Counted from the first letter of the stretch, positions 1-9,594 are shown. The stretch: DNA of 64,000 bases from JAFGDI01 sp963667715 (GCA_963667715.1 OY763926.1:4092001-4156000), one strand, 5' to 3'. The notes: a model not told the origin generated them from the sequence alone. Numbers and translations are program-made.

Positions 1-2
1 GC

Positions 3-407
3 CCACTTGACACATCCTACGGCGGAGTCGGAACCGACCTCGTAAGCTCGATCACTAAAAAGATCAAAACGTATGATATTTACAAATACGAAAGGCCTCA
101 TGTAAAGTTCGTCATTATCGCCAGACATCTCAACAGCTTAAACGCTATTGTTGACCGTCTTGTCAGCGAAGGATTCCTGCTCTCGCAAATAAAAATAATG
201 TACTATCCACAAGCACAGTATGCCAGAGTTGCCTACGATTATTCCAGCGACCAGCTTAATGTCGAATGGGTCATGGACAAAGAAAACATACACACTACTT
301 TACAACACGATGACAACTCACATAACATCGGCTTTATCGTAAAACAAACCATTGACGACAGACAGGAGTACTACTCCATCCTAGATAAAAACGGAACTAA
401 TATGTAA
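3..407 (+). CDS. Hypothetical protein, C-terminal part only
   Basis: An open frame enters from the left edge and runs without a stop to TAA at 405-407, giving about 134 visible residues; the start lies outside the window. The visible part is a soluble, mixed alpha/beta sequence without signal peptide, membrane segment or cysteine motif, and includes VKFVIIARHLNSLNAIVDRL and a Tyr-rich stretch (IMYYPQAQYARVAYDYSS). I do not recognise the family. It lies about 180 bases upstream of a chemoreceptor gene on the same strand, so a link with the chemotaxis cluster is possible but unproven. An internal ATG at 198 exists, but the upstream frame is equally gene-like, so I treat the gene as 5'-incomplete. 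Confidence 0.6.
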   Translation, partial: PLDTSYGGVGTDLVSSITKKIKTYDIYKYERPHVKFVIIARHLNSLNAIVDRLVSEGFLLSQIKIMYYPQAQYARVAYDYSSDQLNVEWVMDKENIHTTLQHDDNSHNIGFIVKQTIDDRQEYYSILDKNGTNM

Positions 408-586
408 TCTAACCCGATCGTAACTTATTAAAGTTGCTTTCACTTTTTGGGGAAAATAAATGCTTTACAAAAACTTTGAATCAGGAAGAGAACCGCCCAG
501 CTGACAATAACTCTGAAATTTGGGAAATGGGAAAATTAACACCCGCACACGGGGAATATTATTATTAAAGTATCAGGAGTATGGTA

Positions 587-3500
587 ATGTTTAAGAACTT
601 TAAATTAGGTGTAAAAATATCTCTAGGGTTTGCCGCTTTGATCGCGATAGCTGTCATCCTGGGGGGACTCGCTATCTTCAATATGACTAAAGTCGAAACC
701 GAATCTACTAAACTCGCTAAAGAGTATGTGCCAGAAGTTAGGATTGCGGTCGACCTGCGCGGTGCTGCTAACGCCACCATGCTGGAAATGAGAAGCTACG
801 GCTTTAGCGAAGAAGATCAGTACTACGCAGCCGCTAAAGAAAAAATGGCCGATGTCCAGACTCATATCAGTGAAGCTGCCGACCTGGCTGCTAATGCCAA
901 AAACCTGGTAAAATTAAAAGAACATGTCGACGAAGCCCAAAGTGCGACTAATAAATATGCCACGCTTATGGATCAAACAGAACAAGCTATTCTAAACATG
1001 AGAAAGGAACGCGAAAAACTCGACAAAAATGCTGTTGCCTATATGAAAAACTGTGCCGACTTCCTCGCTGAACAGAATATCGCATTCAAAAAAGATCTCG
1101 ATAGCCGACAGAATAAAGTACAGCTGGCTACCCAGGTACTCGACCTTGGAACCAGTGTACGAGTCAATAATTTCAAAGCTCAAAGCTTACAAGATATGGA
1201 TATCATGCAAAAAGCTCTGGATTCACTGTCAGGACTAGATAAGCTGACTGCTGAACTTAGAAGCCTGTCCTCTGACCCTGCCGACCTTAACCGCATTGCT
1301 GAAACTGAAAATGCAGCGGAAACTTATTCCAATAATATGAAATCGTTCATTACCGCTAATAAAGCAATGCTTGCAGCTGGCCAAAAGATGAATGAAAATG
1401 CCGCTGCATATATGCAAAATTGCAAAGAATTCCTCGACTCACAAAATGTCGCTATGAAAAGTGAGTTCGGCAAAGAAGGTGCTAACCTCAATGAAAGACT
1501 GGAAAAGATATCGCTGGTCAATAACATCATCACAACTGGTAACGAAGTGCGCGTTGCAAATTTCAAAGCACAGGCGACTCTTAACCCGAAGCTTATGAAA
1601 GATGCTATGGCAAAATTCGATACTATCCACTCTGATATTGAAAAACTGAGACTAATAACTCACAAAGAAGACAATATCAGACAGATCAATAAGACAACTG
1701 AGGCTGTTGACAACTACCATAATGCTATGGAACAGTATTTAACAAACTACCTCACCCTCGACACCTACCGTCAGGCTATGGATGAGTCTGCCGGAAAATA
1801 CGTCGCTCAGTGTAATACCTACTTGGCTGGCCAACATGAAAAACTCACCAAAGACATGCACGAACGTCATGATAAAATATCCTTGGCCAACGAAATTATC
1901 GACCTGGGCAACTCCGCCAGGATCAATGGATATAAGTCTCAGGCGCTACGCTCACCTGCTATTATGCAGGAAGCTTTAGCAACCTTCCCAAAACTTGACA
2001 AACTCTTCGCCGATCTCAAACAGATCACTAGAAAAGAAAGTAACCTTAAACAGATCGCAAATACCAGTAAGGCAGCCCAGGAATATTCCGATGGACTCCA
2101 GACTTTCCTCAACCAGTGGGAAAATCTACAGGCTCTTGGCAAGCAGCGTAACGCCGTTGGTAACGACGTACTTACAGCCTGCAATGAAACAACTCAGGCT
2201 GGTATCGAAAATACTAACACCATCGCAAACGATGCAGCTGCCGCACTGTCAAGTTCAACCACTATTATGATCGGTGGACTTATACTCGCAGTTATGATCG
2301 GTGCGATTCTCTCATACTTCATCACCCGCGGCATTACCAAACCTATCATCAGAGTGGTTGGCATTATGAACGACCTGTCAAAGGGTGACCTTGAAGTTAA
2401 TGTCGACTGTGACACCAATGACGAAATAGGTATGCTCCTGCATTCCATCGACGACCTGGTTCACGCTCTTAACAATGTCGCTGACAATGCTGAAGCTATC
2501 GCGATCGGTGACCTCAGTGTCAATATCCATAAACGCTCCGAAAAAGACAGAATGCTCGAAGCCTTCTCTAATATGGTTAAGACCCTTAACGAAGTTTCCG
2601 GCATAGCTGAAGAGATCGCCGGCGGTAACCTAACCGTAACTGCCAATATGAGATCTGACAAAGACAGAATGATCGAAGCCTTCAATACTATGATCGAAAA
2701 CCTGACAAGGTTCGCTTCTGAAGTTCAGACCGCTTCTTCTCAGATCGCATCTGGTAGTGAAGAAATGAGTAGTACCTCTCAGAGCCTCGCTCAGGGTGCT
2801 TCCGAACAGGCTGCCAGTATCGAAGAGATATCCAGCTCTATGGAAGAAATGTCCAGTACTGTCAAACAAAACGCCGACTCCGCTCAGCAAACCGCCTCTA
2901 TCGCTCATAAAGCTGCTGGCGATGCCCAGGAAGGTGGCAAGGCTGTCACCCAGACTGTTGACGCTATGAACAGTATCGCTGAAAAGATCAATATCATCGA
3001 AGAGATCGCCCGTCAGACCAATATGCTCGCTCTAAACGCCGCTATCGAAGCTGCTCGGGCCGGTGAACATGGTAAAGGTTTTGCCGTTGTCGCCGCCGAA
3101 GTTAGAAAACTAGCTGAACGAAGCCAGAACGCAGCTCAGGAAATCTCCACCCTGTCAACTGACAGTGTTGAAATTGCCGAACGTGCCGGAAAGCTCCTCG
3201 AAGAGATCGTACCTGGCATCCAAAAGACTGCCGAACTCGTCGAAGAGATCAATACCTCCAGTGCCGAACAGTCTGCCGGTATCGAACAGGTTACCCAGGC
3301 TATTCACCAGCAGGATCAGATCGTACAGCAAAACAGCTCTGCGACCGAAGAACTTGCATCTACCAGTGAAGAGTTCGCCGCTCAGGCTGAACAGCTTATA
3401 AAGACCGCTGAATTCTTTATACTCAACGAATCTTTCAAAAGCAAACCTAGAACTAGAGCAAATACCGCTCCCAGAGCTTCTGCACCAAAACCTGTCGCCA

Positions 3501-3604
3501 AGGCTAAGGCCGCGGTAGCAGCTCCAGCTGAAGCACCTGGCTCTGGTATAGACTTTGACCTCGAAGGTATGGACTCTGATGTGAACGACTCAGATTTCAG
3601 CTGA
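587..3604 (+). CDS. Methyl-accepting chemotaxis protein with three-fold helical sensor
   Basis: A transmembrane chemoreceptor of about 1005 residues. The start at 587 (MFKNFKLGVKISLGF) is chosen because AGGAG at 575-579 is 7 bases from it but only 1 base from the in-frame ATG at 581. Order of parts: TM1 (about 8-30), a very long extracytoplasmic helical region (about 30-555) with three related units of about 125 residues each starting near 152, 274 and 404, TM2 (about 557-580), two or three consecutive HAMP-like units (about 580-720), and the MA signalling domain with the hairpin tip EIARQTNMLALNAAIEAARA. The sensor looks like the helical bimodular (HBM) class. The C-terminus is an Ala/Pro/Lys linker ending in an acidic tail, without an NWETF-type CheR-binding pentapeptide. 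It heads the cheW-cheR-cheB series, so it probably signals through those proteins. The ligand is unknown. Confidence 0.93.
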   Translation: MFKNFKLGVKISLGFAALIAIAVILGGLAIFNMTKVETESTKLAKEYVPEVRIAVDLRGAANATMLEMRSYGFSEEDQYYAAAKEKMADVQTHISEAADLAANAKNLVKLKEHVDEAQSATNKYATLMDQTEQAILNMRKEREKLDKNAVAYMKNCADFLAEQNIAFKKDLDSRQNKVQLATQVLDLGTSVRVNNFKAQSLQDMDIMQKALDSLSGLDKLTAELRSLSSDPADLNRIAETENAAETYSNNMKSFITANKAMLAAGQKMNENAAAYMQNCKEFLDSQNVAMKSEFGKEGANLNERLEKISLVNNIITTGNEVRVANFKAQATLNPKLMKDAMAKFDTIHSDIEKLRLITHKEDNIRQINKTTEAVDNYHNAMEQYLTNYLTLDTYRQAMDESAGKYVAQCNTYLAGQHEKLTKDMHERHDKISLANEIIDLGNSARINGYKSQALRSPAIMQEALATFPKLDKLFADLKQITRKESNLKQIANTSKAAQEYSDGLQTFLNQWENLQALGKQRNAVGNDVLTACNETTQAGIENTNTIANDAAAALSSSTTIMIGGLILAVMIGAILSYFITRGITKPIIRVVGIMNDLSKGDLEVNVDCDTNDEIGMLLHSIDDLVHALNNVADNAEAIAIGDLSVNIHKRSEKDRMLEAFSNMVKTLNEVSGIAEEIAGGNLTVTANMRSDKDRMIEAFNTMIENLTRFASEVQTASSQIASGSEEMSSTSQSLAQGASEQAASIEEISSSMEEMSSTVKQNADSAQQTASIAHKAAGDAQEGGKAVTQTVDAMNSIAEKINIIEEIARQTNMLALNAAIEAARAGEHGKGFAVVAAEVRKLAERSQNAAQEISTLSTDSVEIAERAGKLLEEIVPGIQKTAELVEEINTSSAEQSAGIEQVTQAIHQQDQIVQQNSSATEELASTSEEFAAQAEQLIKTAEFFILNESFKSKPRTRANTAPRASAPKPVAKAKAAVAAPAEAPGSGIDFDLEGMDSDVNDSDFS

Positions 3605-3623
3605 TAACTATTATTCCAAACCA

Positions 3624-3677
3624 GAGGACATTACTCCAGTTGTCATAACCAGACCTCGATGACAGCTGGAGGTCCTC
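3624..3677 (+). terminator. Long hairpin after the chemoreceptor gene
   Basis: GAGGAC plus CTCCAGTTGTCA pair with TGACAGCTGGAG plus GTCCTC around a loop of about 12 bases, with a three-base bulge on the left arm. No T-run follows, so it may be an attenuator, a processing or stability structure, or a weak terminator between the receptor gene and cheW. Confidence 0.45.
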
Positions 3678-3751
3678 ATGGATTCTTATTAAACTATTAT
3701 AAACGCTCATTATATTAAATTTTGAGAACTTTACCTTAGGAGTAATTTAAT

Positions 3752-4252
3752 ATGTCAACCGCAACTGCTATTGATACTTGTCAATATCTCACGTTCAGAC
3801 TCGGCGACGAAGATTTCGCTCTTGAGATCAATACCGTAAGAGAAGTGCTGGATCTTATCAACATAACTAAAATACCTCGTACACCTGAATACATGAAGGG
3901 TGTCATTAACCTCAGGGGAAATGTTGTACCGATCATTGACCTCAGACTCAATCTCGGAATGACTCCCGCCGAAAGAACTGTGGATACCTGTATTATTATT
4001 GTCGAAGTTGAACTGGAAGGTGACACACTCCAGATCGGCGCTCTGGCAGATTCTGTCCAGGAAGTGATAGACATTGACCCGGAACAGATCGAACCGGCAC
4101 CTAAGATCGGGGTCAACCTCAATACCGACTTTATTAAAGGTATGGGTAAGAGGGACGAAAACTTCATTATCATCCTGGATATCAATAAGGTACTATCAGT
4201 CGAAGAACTCACCGCTCTCAAAGCGGCCAGCTCTCGTTCTGCTGATAACTAA
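3752..4252 (+). CDS. cheW: Chemotaxis coupling protein CheW
   Basis: A 166-residue single-domain CheW that couples chemoreceptors to the kinase CheA. Family landmarks are visible: YLTFRLGDEDFALEI at the N-terminus, the EVLDL...KIPRTPEYMKGVINLRG segment, VVPIIDLR, and a C-terminal FIIILDINKVLS. Length is typical. The start ATG at 3752 is preceded by TTAGGAG, about 10 bases upstream. It follows the receptor gene by about 150 bases holding a hairpin and precedes cheR, fitting a chemotaxis cluster. No cheA or cheY gene is present in the window. Confidence 0.95.
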   Translation: MSTATAIDTCQYLTFRLGDEDFALEINTVREVLDLINITKIPRTPEYMKGVINLRGNVVPIIDLRLNLGMTPAERTVDTCIIIVEVELEGDTLQIGALADSVQEVIDIDPEQIEPAPKIGVNLNTDFIKGMGKRDENFIIILDINKVLSVEELTALKAASSRSADN

Positions 4253-4280
4253 TTTATCACCGGAGATAATAATACAGAGC

Positions 4281-4308
4281 TTCCCCGGCCCACAACTTGA
4301 CCGGGGAA
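4281..4308 (+). terminator. Hairpin between cheW and cheR
   Basis: TTCCCCGG (4281-4288) pairs with CCGGGGAA (4301-4308) across a 12-base loop. No T-run follows, so an RNA processing or partial-termination structure is as likely as a full terminator. Confidence 0.4.
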
Positions 4309-4366
4309 TTCCCTTACCTTAACTACGGCTTAACCAACGATGGTAATATATACTTCGTGAGTTTTT

Positions 4367-5236
4367 ATGACTACTGATAAAAAAAATAACACGCATCATA
4401 CTATGCCAATCCTCTCCGATAAGGAGCTCGATATATTCAGAGATCTTATCTACGAGGAATGTGGCATACAGCTAAAAGATGAAAAAAGATCTATGATGTC
4501 CTCTAGACTCTTCAAAAGAGTCAGGGCTCTTGGACTTGACTCCTTCCAGGACTACTACAACCATCTACAGGATACCAAAGACGACATAAACGAGATCATT
4601 GCACTTATCGACGTTATAACTACTAACAAAACCGACTTCTTCAGAGAACCGGCTCATTTCGAAATACTCAGATCATCTATTCTACCTGAACTCACCAGCG
4701 CACCTGAATTTAAAAAGTCCAATACGCTCAACTGCTGGTCCGCTGGCTGCTCCTCAGGCCAGGAACCATACACCCTCGCTATGGTTTTCGATGATTTCTT
4801 CGCCAATATCACTGGCTCATACAGCATTATCGCTACCGACATTTCTAAAAAAGTGCTCGCCGAAGCCAGAAATGCTGTTTACTCTCGTGATATTGTAGCA
4901 CCTATCCCCGGGGCTTATAAAAACAAATACCTACTTACCGGTAAAGGGAAATACTCAGGTATGTTCAGGGTCATACCGGAGCTAAGAAAAAAAATACGGT
5001 TTGGCAGACTTAACTTCATGGATAACGACTACGGCATAGGTATCGATATGGATATTGTTTTCTGTAGAAATGTCATCATTTATTTCGACTGGCAAACTAA
5101 AATCGATGTTATTACAAAATTATATAATCAGCTCAGACCCGGCGGATACCTTTTCGTCGGACACTCTGAAACACTCAATGGCGTTAATCTGCCATTACAG
5201 AAAGTAATACCGACCGTTTTCAAAAAGGTAACATAA
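4367..5236 (+). CDS. cheR: Chemotaxis protein methyltransferase CheR
   Basis: A 289-residue cytoplasmic SAM-dependent methyltransferase that methylates glutamates of chemoreceptors. The N-terminal helical CheR domain begins at about residue 18 (LSDKELDIFRDLIYEECGI). The catalytic domain carries the SAM-binding segment NCWSAGCSSGQEPYTLAM (about 124-141), the IIATDISKKVLAEAR strand-helix and DIVFCRNVIIYFD near the C-terminus, as in canonical CheR. There are no extra TPR domains. It acts opposite CheB, encoded next with a gap of about 80 bases, so the two form the adaptation module for the upstream receptor and probably others. Confidence 0.96.
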   Translation: MTTDKKNNTHHTMPILSDKELDIFRDLIYEECGIQLKDEKRSMMSSRLFKRVRALGLDSFQDYYNHLQDTKDDINEIIALIDVITTNKTDFFREPAHFEILRSSILPELTSAPEFKKSNTLNCWSAGCSSGQEPYTLAMVFDDFFANITGSYSIIATDISKKVLAEARNAVYSRDIVAPIPGAYKNKYLLTGKGKYSGMFRVIPELRKKIRFGRLNFMDNDYGIGIDMDIVFCRNVIIYFDWQTKIDVITKLYNQLRPGGYLFVGHSETLNGVNLPLQKVIPTVFKKVT

Positions 5237-5315
5237 TTCATGACTTAGGCTACATGGTATATACAAAAAACATTATAAGCATACTGTTAAATAATTATTG
5301 CAAAGACTAATTATC

Positions 5316-6383
5316 ATGGATAAAAAAATTAAAGTTCTGATTGTTGATGACTCCTCTGTCGTTAGGCAGACTCTCGCAGCCATTATTGAAGCTGACCCTG
5401 ACATGACCGTCATGGCAACTGCCGGCGACCCGTATATCGCTGCCAGTAGAATGAAAACGGAAATACCGGATGTCATTACTCTTGACGTAGAAATGCCAAG
5501 AATGGACGGCATAACTTTTCTACATAAGATCATGACTCAACATCCACTGCCCGTTATCATGTGCTCTAGCCTTACCGAAAAAGGCTGCCAGACTGCCATG
5601 AAAGCGCTCGAATACGGAGCCGTTGACATTATCACCAAACCGCAGCTTGGCGTTAAACAATATCTCGAAGATTTCAGCGTTACCATTTGCGATGCCATTA
5701 AAGCTGCCGCTATGTCAAACCTGAAAGTGCGTAAGCTGCCTATTAAGCCCGCTCAGAAAAAACTCAGTGCTGACGCCGTCATAGAAAAACCTAACGGCAA
5801 AGCTATGCTCAAAACCACCGAAAAGATCATTATTGTCGGTGCTTCGACTGGTGGTACCGAAGCTCTTAGAGAGTTCCTTGAGGACATGCCTGTTAACGCG
5901 CCCGGCATCGTGATTGTCCAGCATATGCCAGAGAAGTTCACTGCCAGTTTCGCTGAAAGACTTAACGAAATTTGCGCTATAAATGTCAAAGAAGCAGCTA
6001 ACAACGACACCGTCATTCAGGGCAGAGCTCTTATCGCTCCCGGCGGCAAGCACACTCTTATCAAACGCAGCGGTGCCAGATACTATGTCGAAGTTAAGGA
6101 TGGCCCACTTGTTTCCAGACACAGACCGTCCGTTGACGTACTTTTCAGATCCGCTGCCAGATACGTCGGCCAGAACGCTATCGGGGTCATTATGACCGGC
6201 ATGGGTGATGACGGCGCTAACGGCATGAAGGAAATGAAAGATACTGGCTCGTACAACATCGCTCAGGACGAAGCCTCATGCGTCGTCTACGGCATGCCAA
6301 AAGAAGCCGTCAAGCTCGGTGGCGTCGACATAATCATCCCCCTCGACAAAATAGCTCACAAAGTAGTACAACTTTGCAAATAA
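5316..6383 (+). CDS. cheB: Chemotaxis response regulator / protein-glutamate methylesterase CheB
   Basis: About 355 residues. The start at ATG 5316 (MDKKIKVLIVDDSS) is preferred over an in-frame TTG at 5298 because the receiver domain begins immediately there. The receiver has the acidic pair D11/D12 and phosphoacceptor D57 (ITLDVEMP). The C-terminal methylesterase/deamidase shows the catalytic triad contexts GASTGGTEAL (Ser), VIVQHMP (His) and GMGDDGANGM (Asp). Phosphorylation by CheA would activate demethylation of receptors, closing the adaptation loop with CheR. It is the last gene of the cluster and is followed by a clear terminator. Confidence 0.96.
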   Translation: MDKKIKVLIVDDSSVVRQTLAAIIEADPDMTVMATAGDPYIAASRMKTEIPDVITLDVEMPRMDGITFLHKIMTQHPLPVIMCSSLTEKGCQTAMKALEYGAVDIITKPQLGVKQYLEDFSVTICDAIKAAAMSNLKVRKLPIKPAQKKLSADAVIEKPNGKAMLKTTEKIIIVGASTGGTEALREFLEDMPVNAPGIVIVQHMPEKFTASFAERLNEICAINVKEAANNDTVIQGRALIAPGGKHTLIKRSGARYYVEVKDGPLVSRHRPSVDVLFRSAARYVGQNAIGVIMTGMGDDGANGMKEMKDTGSYNIAQDEASCVVYGMPKEAVKLGGVDIIIPLDKIAHKVVQLCK

Positions 6384-6391
6384 AAAAAAAT

Positions 6392-6424
6392 CGCCTCATT
6401 CTCACCCAGAGTCTGAGGCGTTTC
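6392..6424 (+). terminator. Rho-independent-type terminator after cheB
   Basis: CGCCTCA (6392-6398) pairs with TGAGGCG (6414-6420). It is followed by a short TTT and preceded by a run of nine A, which would give a T-run on the opposite strand. Confidence 0.7.
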
Positions 6425-6429
6425 CATAA

Positions 6430-6660
6430 GTAGCACAAGTCCCGAAGTACATCGGGACTTGTGCTACTTGGCATTAACTTCACCAACCATCTCAAAGAAC
6501 CTGGTATATAAGTTACACAATATTCTGACATTATCTTCTGAGCAACAGCCCGCACATCAGTACCTTTTTACTGGCCACAACACAATAACTCCCAGGTTGC
6601 AATGTTTTCTATTCCCCACCACAACCTTTCACCTTTCACTCCTTCACTCACTTCTACACT
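6430..6660 (+). repeat. Composite intergenic repeat (palindrome A plus module I)
   Basis: A 38-base palindrome (6430-6467; arms GTAGCACAAGTCCCGA / TCGGGACTTGTGCTAC, 6-base loop) is followed by a conserved stretch reading AACTTCACCAACCATCTCAA, then GTATATAAGTTACACAATATTC. Related copies occur at about 16.9, 22.0, 26.9, 33.9, 36.8 and 44.9 kb in both orientations. The end (6640-6680) is rich in CTTCAC-like words. The remaining gap up to 7105 is AT-rich and holds no convincing gene. Confidence 0.8.
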
Positions 6661-6950
6661 TCTACACTTTTTCACTTTTACTTCTCCCCCAAAAACGTTT
6701 ATATATATTCAATACTAACAAAATACTATTATTTTCAAATTTTTATCATTTTTACAGCCAAAAATCATACATTGCTGGCATTACCATGAGGGCACAGCTT
6801 TTACATAAAACCCGTAATAACAAAAGTTTATATTGGTTAAAATAAAACTCGATTTGGTTATTCATCCATAACTAACCATAGCTATTGAAATAATGAACAA
6901 AAGCTAACAAAAGTAATAAATAAATACATTCGCTCCGCTTTTAAAAAACC

Positions 6951-7012
6951 GTCCGCACCAGCGGACACCTGAGCTTATTTCTTATTTCTTATTTCTTGTT
7001 ACTTTACACCAA
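6951..7012. repeat. Small hairpin plus TTATTTCTT-type repeat before the GH127 gene
   Basis: GTCCGC (6951-6956) pairs with GCGGAC (6961-6966). Then comes a run of TTATTTCTT units ending in GTTACTT. The TTATTTC(T/A)T word recurs near 9680 and, reversed (AAGAAATAAG), near 38850; related AAGTAACAAGT words are at about 48.1 and 49.6 kb. Confidence 0.55.
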
Positions 7013-7105
7013 TATATACGCTGCAAAAGCTATCCCCAACGACATGCAACATTTGATTTACTGGAGATTGGTTATTATTTTTTGTTCTCAATGAAAGGTT
7101 ACAGT

Positions 7106-9541
7106 ATGAAAAGAAGTTTTATTAAGTCAATGCTGCTAGGCATTACCCTATTCGCCTGCTCAGCCTCACTATCATCAGCAGCCACACCGGACCGCGACTA
7201 CCCATATCAGCCGGTACCGTTTACTGATGTACAGTTCAACGACTCCTTCTGGCTCCCCCGTATGGAGACTAACACCACCAAGACTATCCCGTTTGCTTTC
7301 AAAATGTGCGAAGATACCAGCCGCATCGAAAACTTCAAAGTCGCCGCCGGAATATCTGATAAAAAGTGGGACGGCATAAACGGATTCGACGATAGCGATG
7401 TATATAAGGTTATCGAAGGGGCCGCATATTCGCTTATGGTCAAACCTGATCCAAAGCTCGATGCTTATCTGGACGAAGTTATCTCTTATATCGCTGCCGC
7501 ACAGGAAAGTGACGGCTATCTCTATACCGCACTCACCTCAAAAGCCAGAGATTATAAACAGAATATTCACTGTTGCTACAACAAAGAACGCTGGGACAAT
7601 CTTGGCGGCGCCCACGAACTATATAACCTGGGCCATATGTACGAAGCGGCATCTGCTCATTATCTCGCCACCGGTAAGACATCGTTCCTCGACGTTGCTA
7701 CTAAAAGTGCCGACCTCATCTGCAAAACCTTCACCGCCGGCAAGAACGAAGGTATACCCGGCCATGAAGAGATCGAGATCGGACTCGTTAAACTTTATCG
7801 TGCAACCGGCAATACAAAATATCTCGACGAATCGAAATGGTTCCTCAACCAGAGAGGCCGCTACGCTGGTATCAAAACCGCATACAGCCAGTCTCATATC
7901 CCGCTCGTAGAGCAAACCGAAGCTGTCGGCCACGCTGTCCGGGCAAACTACGTATACACCGCTATGGCCGACGTTGCCGCTATTACCGGCGACTCTGCTT
8001 TCGTAAAAGCTATTGACGCTATCTGGCAAAATGTAGCCGATAAAAAGCTATACGTCACCGGTGGTATCGGTGCCCGCCACGCTGGCGAAGCGTACGGCGA
8101 CAACTACGAGCTGCCAAACGGCTCTGCCTACTGCGAAACCTGCGCCGCTATCGCCAATGTATATTGGAACCACAGAATGTTCCTCTTCCACGGCGACTCA
8201 AAAGCTATCGACATCATGGAACGTACCCTTTACAACGCACTCATCAGCGGCGTATCTCTCGACGGCATGAAATTCTTCTACCCCAACCCGCTCGAATCCG
8301 AAAAGGGCCATCAGAGAAGTCCATGGTTCGGCTGTGCATGCTGCCCTAGTAATATCTGCCGGTTCATCGCCTCCGTTCCTGGCTATGCCTACGCCGTTCG
8401 CGACGATGCTCTCTATGTCAACCTGTTCGCCAACAGCACATCAGATATCAAACTCGCCAATAATGAAATCACTCTCAAGCAGACCACCAACTACCCTTGG
8501 GACGGTGCTATAAAACTTAATCTCTCGCCAAAGAGCGACAGCAAGTTTGCTGTCAAAATACGTATCCCTGATTGGCTAAGCGATGAGTTCAGCTCATCTG
8601 CCCTATACGAGTTCGTCAACCCGGCAACCGCAAAACCAACTATCAAGGTCAACGGCAAGGCAGTTCCAATGAACACCATGAAAGGTTATGTCACTATCAA
8701 TCGCCAGTGGAAAAAAGGCGACACTGTCGACATAAACTTCCCGATGGAGATCCGCCGCATTGTCTGCGATAATAAAGTAGAAGAAAACATCGGCAAATTC
8801 GCTATCCAACGCGGCCCGCTGGTCTACTGTATCGAAGGACACGACATCGAAGGTGGACGTCCGGTCAATATCCTGCTCGATAAGAAAGCTCCTCTTACCG
8901 CTGCCGCCTCTACTATGTTCAACAATGTAGTTACCATCTCTGGCGTCGCTCAGGAAGTAGTAAGCGACTCCGACGGCAATAAAACTATGACCAAACGCAA
9001 GTTCACAGCGATACCATACTATGCATGGGCACATCGCGACAAAACACCTATGGCCGTTTGGCTCCCGTTCGATGCTGAACGCACGACCCCGGTTCCGGCC
9101 CCAACCGTTGCGTCAAAGAGCAAAATCTCTCTATCGTTCCTCACCAATGTAGGTGGCACAAAAGCCGAATTCGTTAACGATCAGCTTAACCCTCGCAACT
9201 CACTGGAATCGGACCACGGCTTCCTCCATTTCTGGCCGCATAAGGGCAGTGTCGAATTCATCCAGTACGACTTCGCCAAAAAGGCAACGGTATCAAATGT
9301 CTCCGTTTACTGGTTCGACGATACCGGCAGAGGTGACTGCCGTATTCCTAAAGCATGGAAGATAATGTACCACACCGCCGACAATAAGTGGAAACCAGTC
9401 GAAAACTTCACCGACTATAAGATAACAAAGGATGAGTTCAACCAACTCAGCTTCCTGCCAGTCGAAACCGACGCCCTGAAGCTTGTTATCACCTTACAAG
9501 ATAACTTCTCAGCCGGCGTACACGAATGGATTGTAAACTAA
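7106..9541 (+). CDS. Secreted GH127-type beta-L-arabinofuranosidase
   Basis: About 811 residues. The start at 7106 (MKRSFIKSMLLGITLF) is chosen over upstream TTG 7082 and ATG 7091 because AAAGG lies 7 bases before it and a signal peptide follows; LFAC-SAS could also be read as a weak lipobox. The alpha/alpha-barrel core matches GH127 (DUF1680): segments HELYNLGHMYEAA and NGSAYCETCAAIANVYWNHR, then SPWFGCACCPSNICR. By comparison with bifidobacterial HypBA1, E344, C346 and the pair C412/C413 would form the zinc/cysteine active site, with C412 in the nucleophile position. After a beta-rich region, a C-terminal jelly-roll-like domain (about 690-811) ends the protein. It probably removes terminal beta-L-arabinofuranose from plant or algal glycans outside the cytoplasm, working with the next gene and the araBD locus at about 40 kb. 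Confidence 0.88.
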   Translation: MKRSFIKSMLLGITLFACSASLSSAATPDRDYPYQPVPFTDVQFNDSFWLPRMETNTTKTIPFAFKMCEDTSRIENFKVAAGISDKKWDGINGFDDSDVYKVIEGAAYSLMVKPDPKLDAYLDEVISYIAAAQESDGYLYTALTSKARDYKQNIHCCYNKERWDNLGGAHELYNLGHMYEAASAHYLATGKTSFLDVATKSADLICKTFTAGKNEGIPGHEEIEIGLVKLYRATGNTKYLDESKWFLNQRGRYAGIKTAYSQSHIPLVEQTEAVGHAVRANYVYTAMADVAAITGDSAFVKAIDAIWQNVADKKLYVTGGIGARHAGEAYGDNYELPNGSAYCETCAAIANVYWNHRMFLFHGDSKAIDIMERTLYNALISGVSLDGMKFFYPNPLESEKGHQRSPWFGCACCPSNICRFIASVPGYAYAVRDDALYVNLFANSTSDIKLANNEITLKQTTNYPWDGAIKLNLSPKSDSKFAVKIRIPDWLSDEFSSSALYEFVNPATAKPTIKVNGKAVPMNTMKGYVTINRQWKKGDTVDINFPMEIRRIVCDNKVEENIGKFAIQRGPLVYCIEGHDIEGGRPVNILLDKKAPLTAAASTMFNNVVTISGVAQEVVSDSDGNKTMTKRKFTAIPYYAWAHRDKTPMAVWLPFDAERTTPVPAPTVASKSKISLSFLTNVGGTKAEFVNDQLNPRNSLESDHGFLHFWPHKGSVEFIQYDFAKKATVSNVSVYWFDDTGRGDCRIPKAWKIMYHTADNKWKPVENFTDYKITKDEFNQLSFLPVETDALKLVITLQDNFSAGVHEWIVN

Positions 9542-9558
9542 ATCCACATTCTACCATA

Positions 9559-9594
9559 ACAGGGAAGGTACCCAAAATACCTTCCCTGTATTTA
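9559..9594 (+). terminator. Terminator after the GH127 gene
   Basis: A perfect 12-base stem ACAGGGAAGGTA / TACCTTCCCTGT (9559-9570 and 9578-9589) with a 7-base loop, followed by ATTTATTA. It separates the two arabinofuranosidase genes into distinct transcripts. Confidence 0.8.

Noticed and set aside
6459..6845. A 128-codon plus-strand frame after cheB
   Set aside because: It begins inside palindrome A and module I and consists of Leu/His/Phe/Thr-rich sequence from CTTCAC words; there is no ribosome site or recognisable domain.
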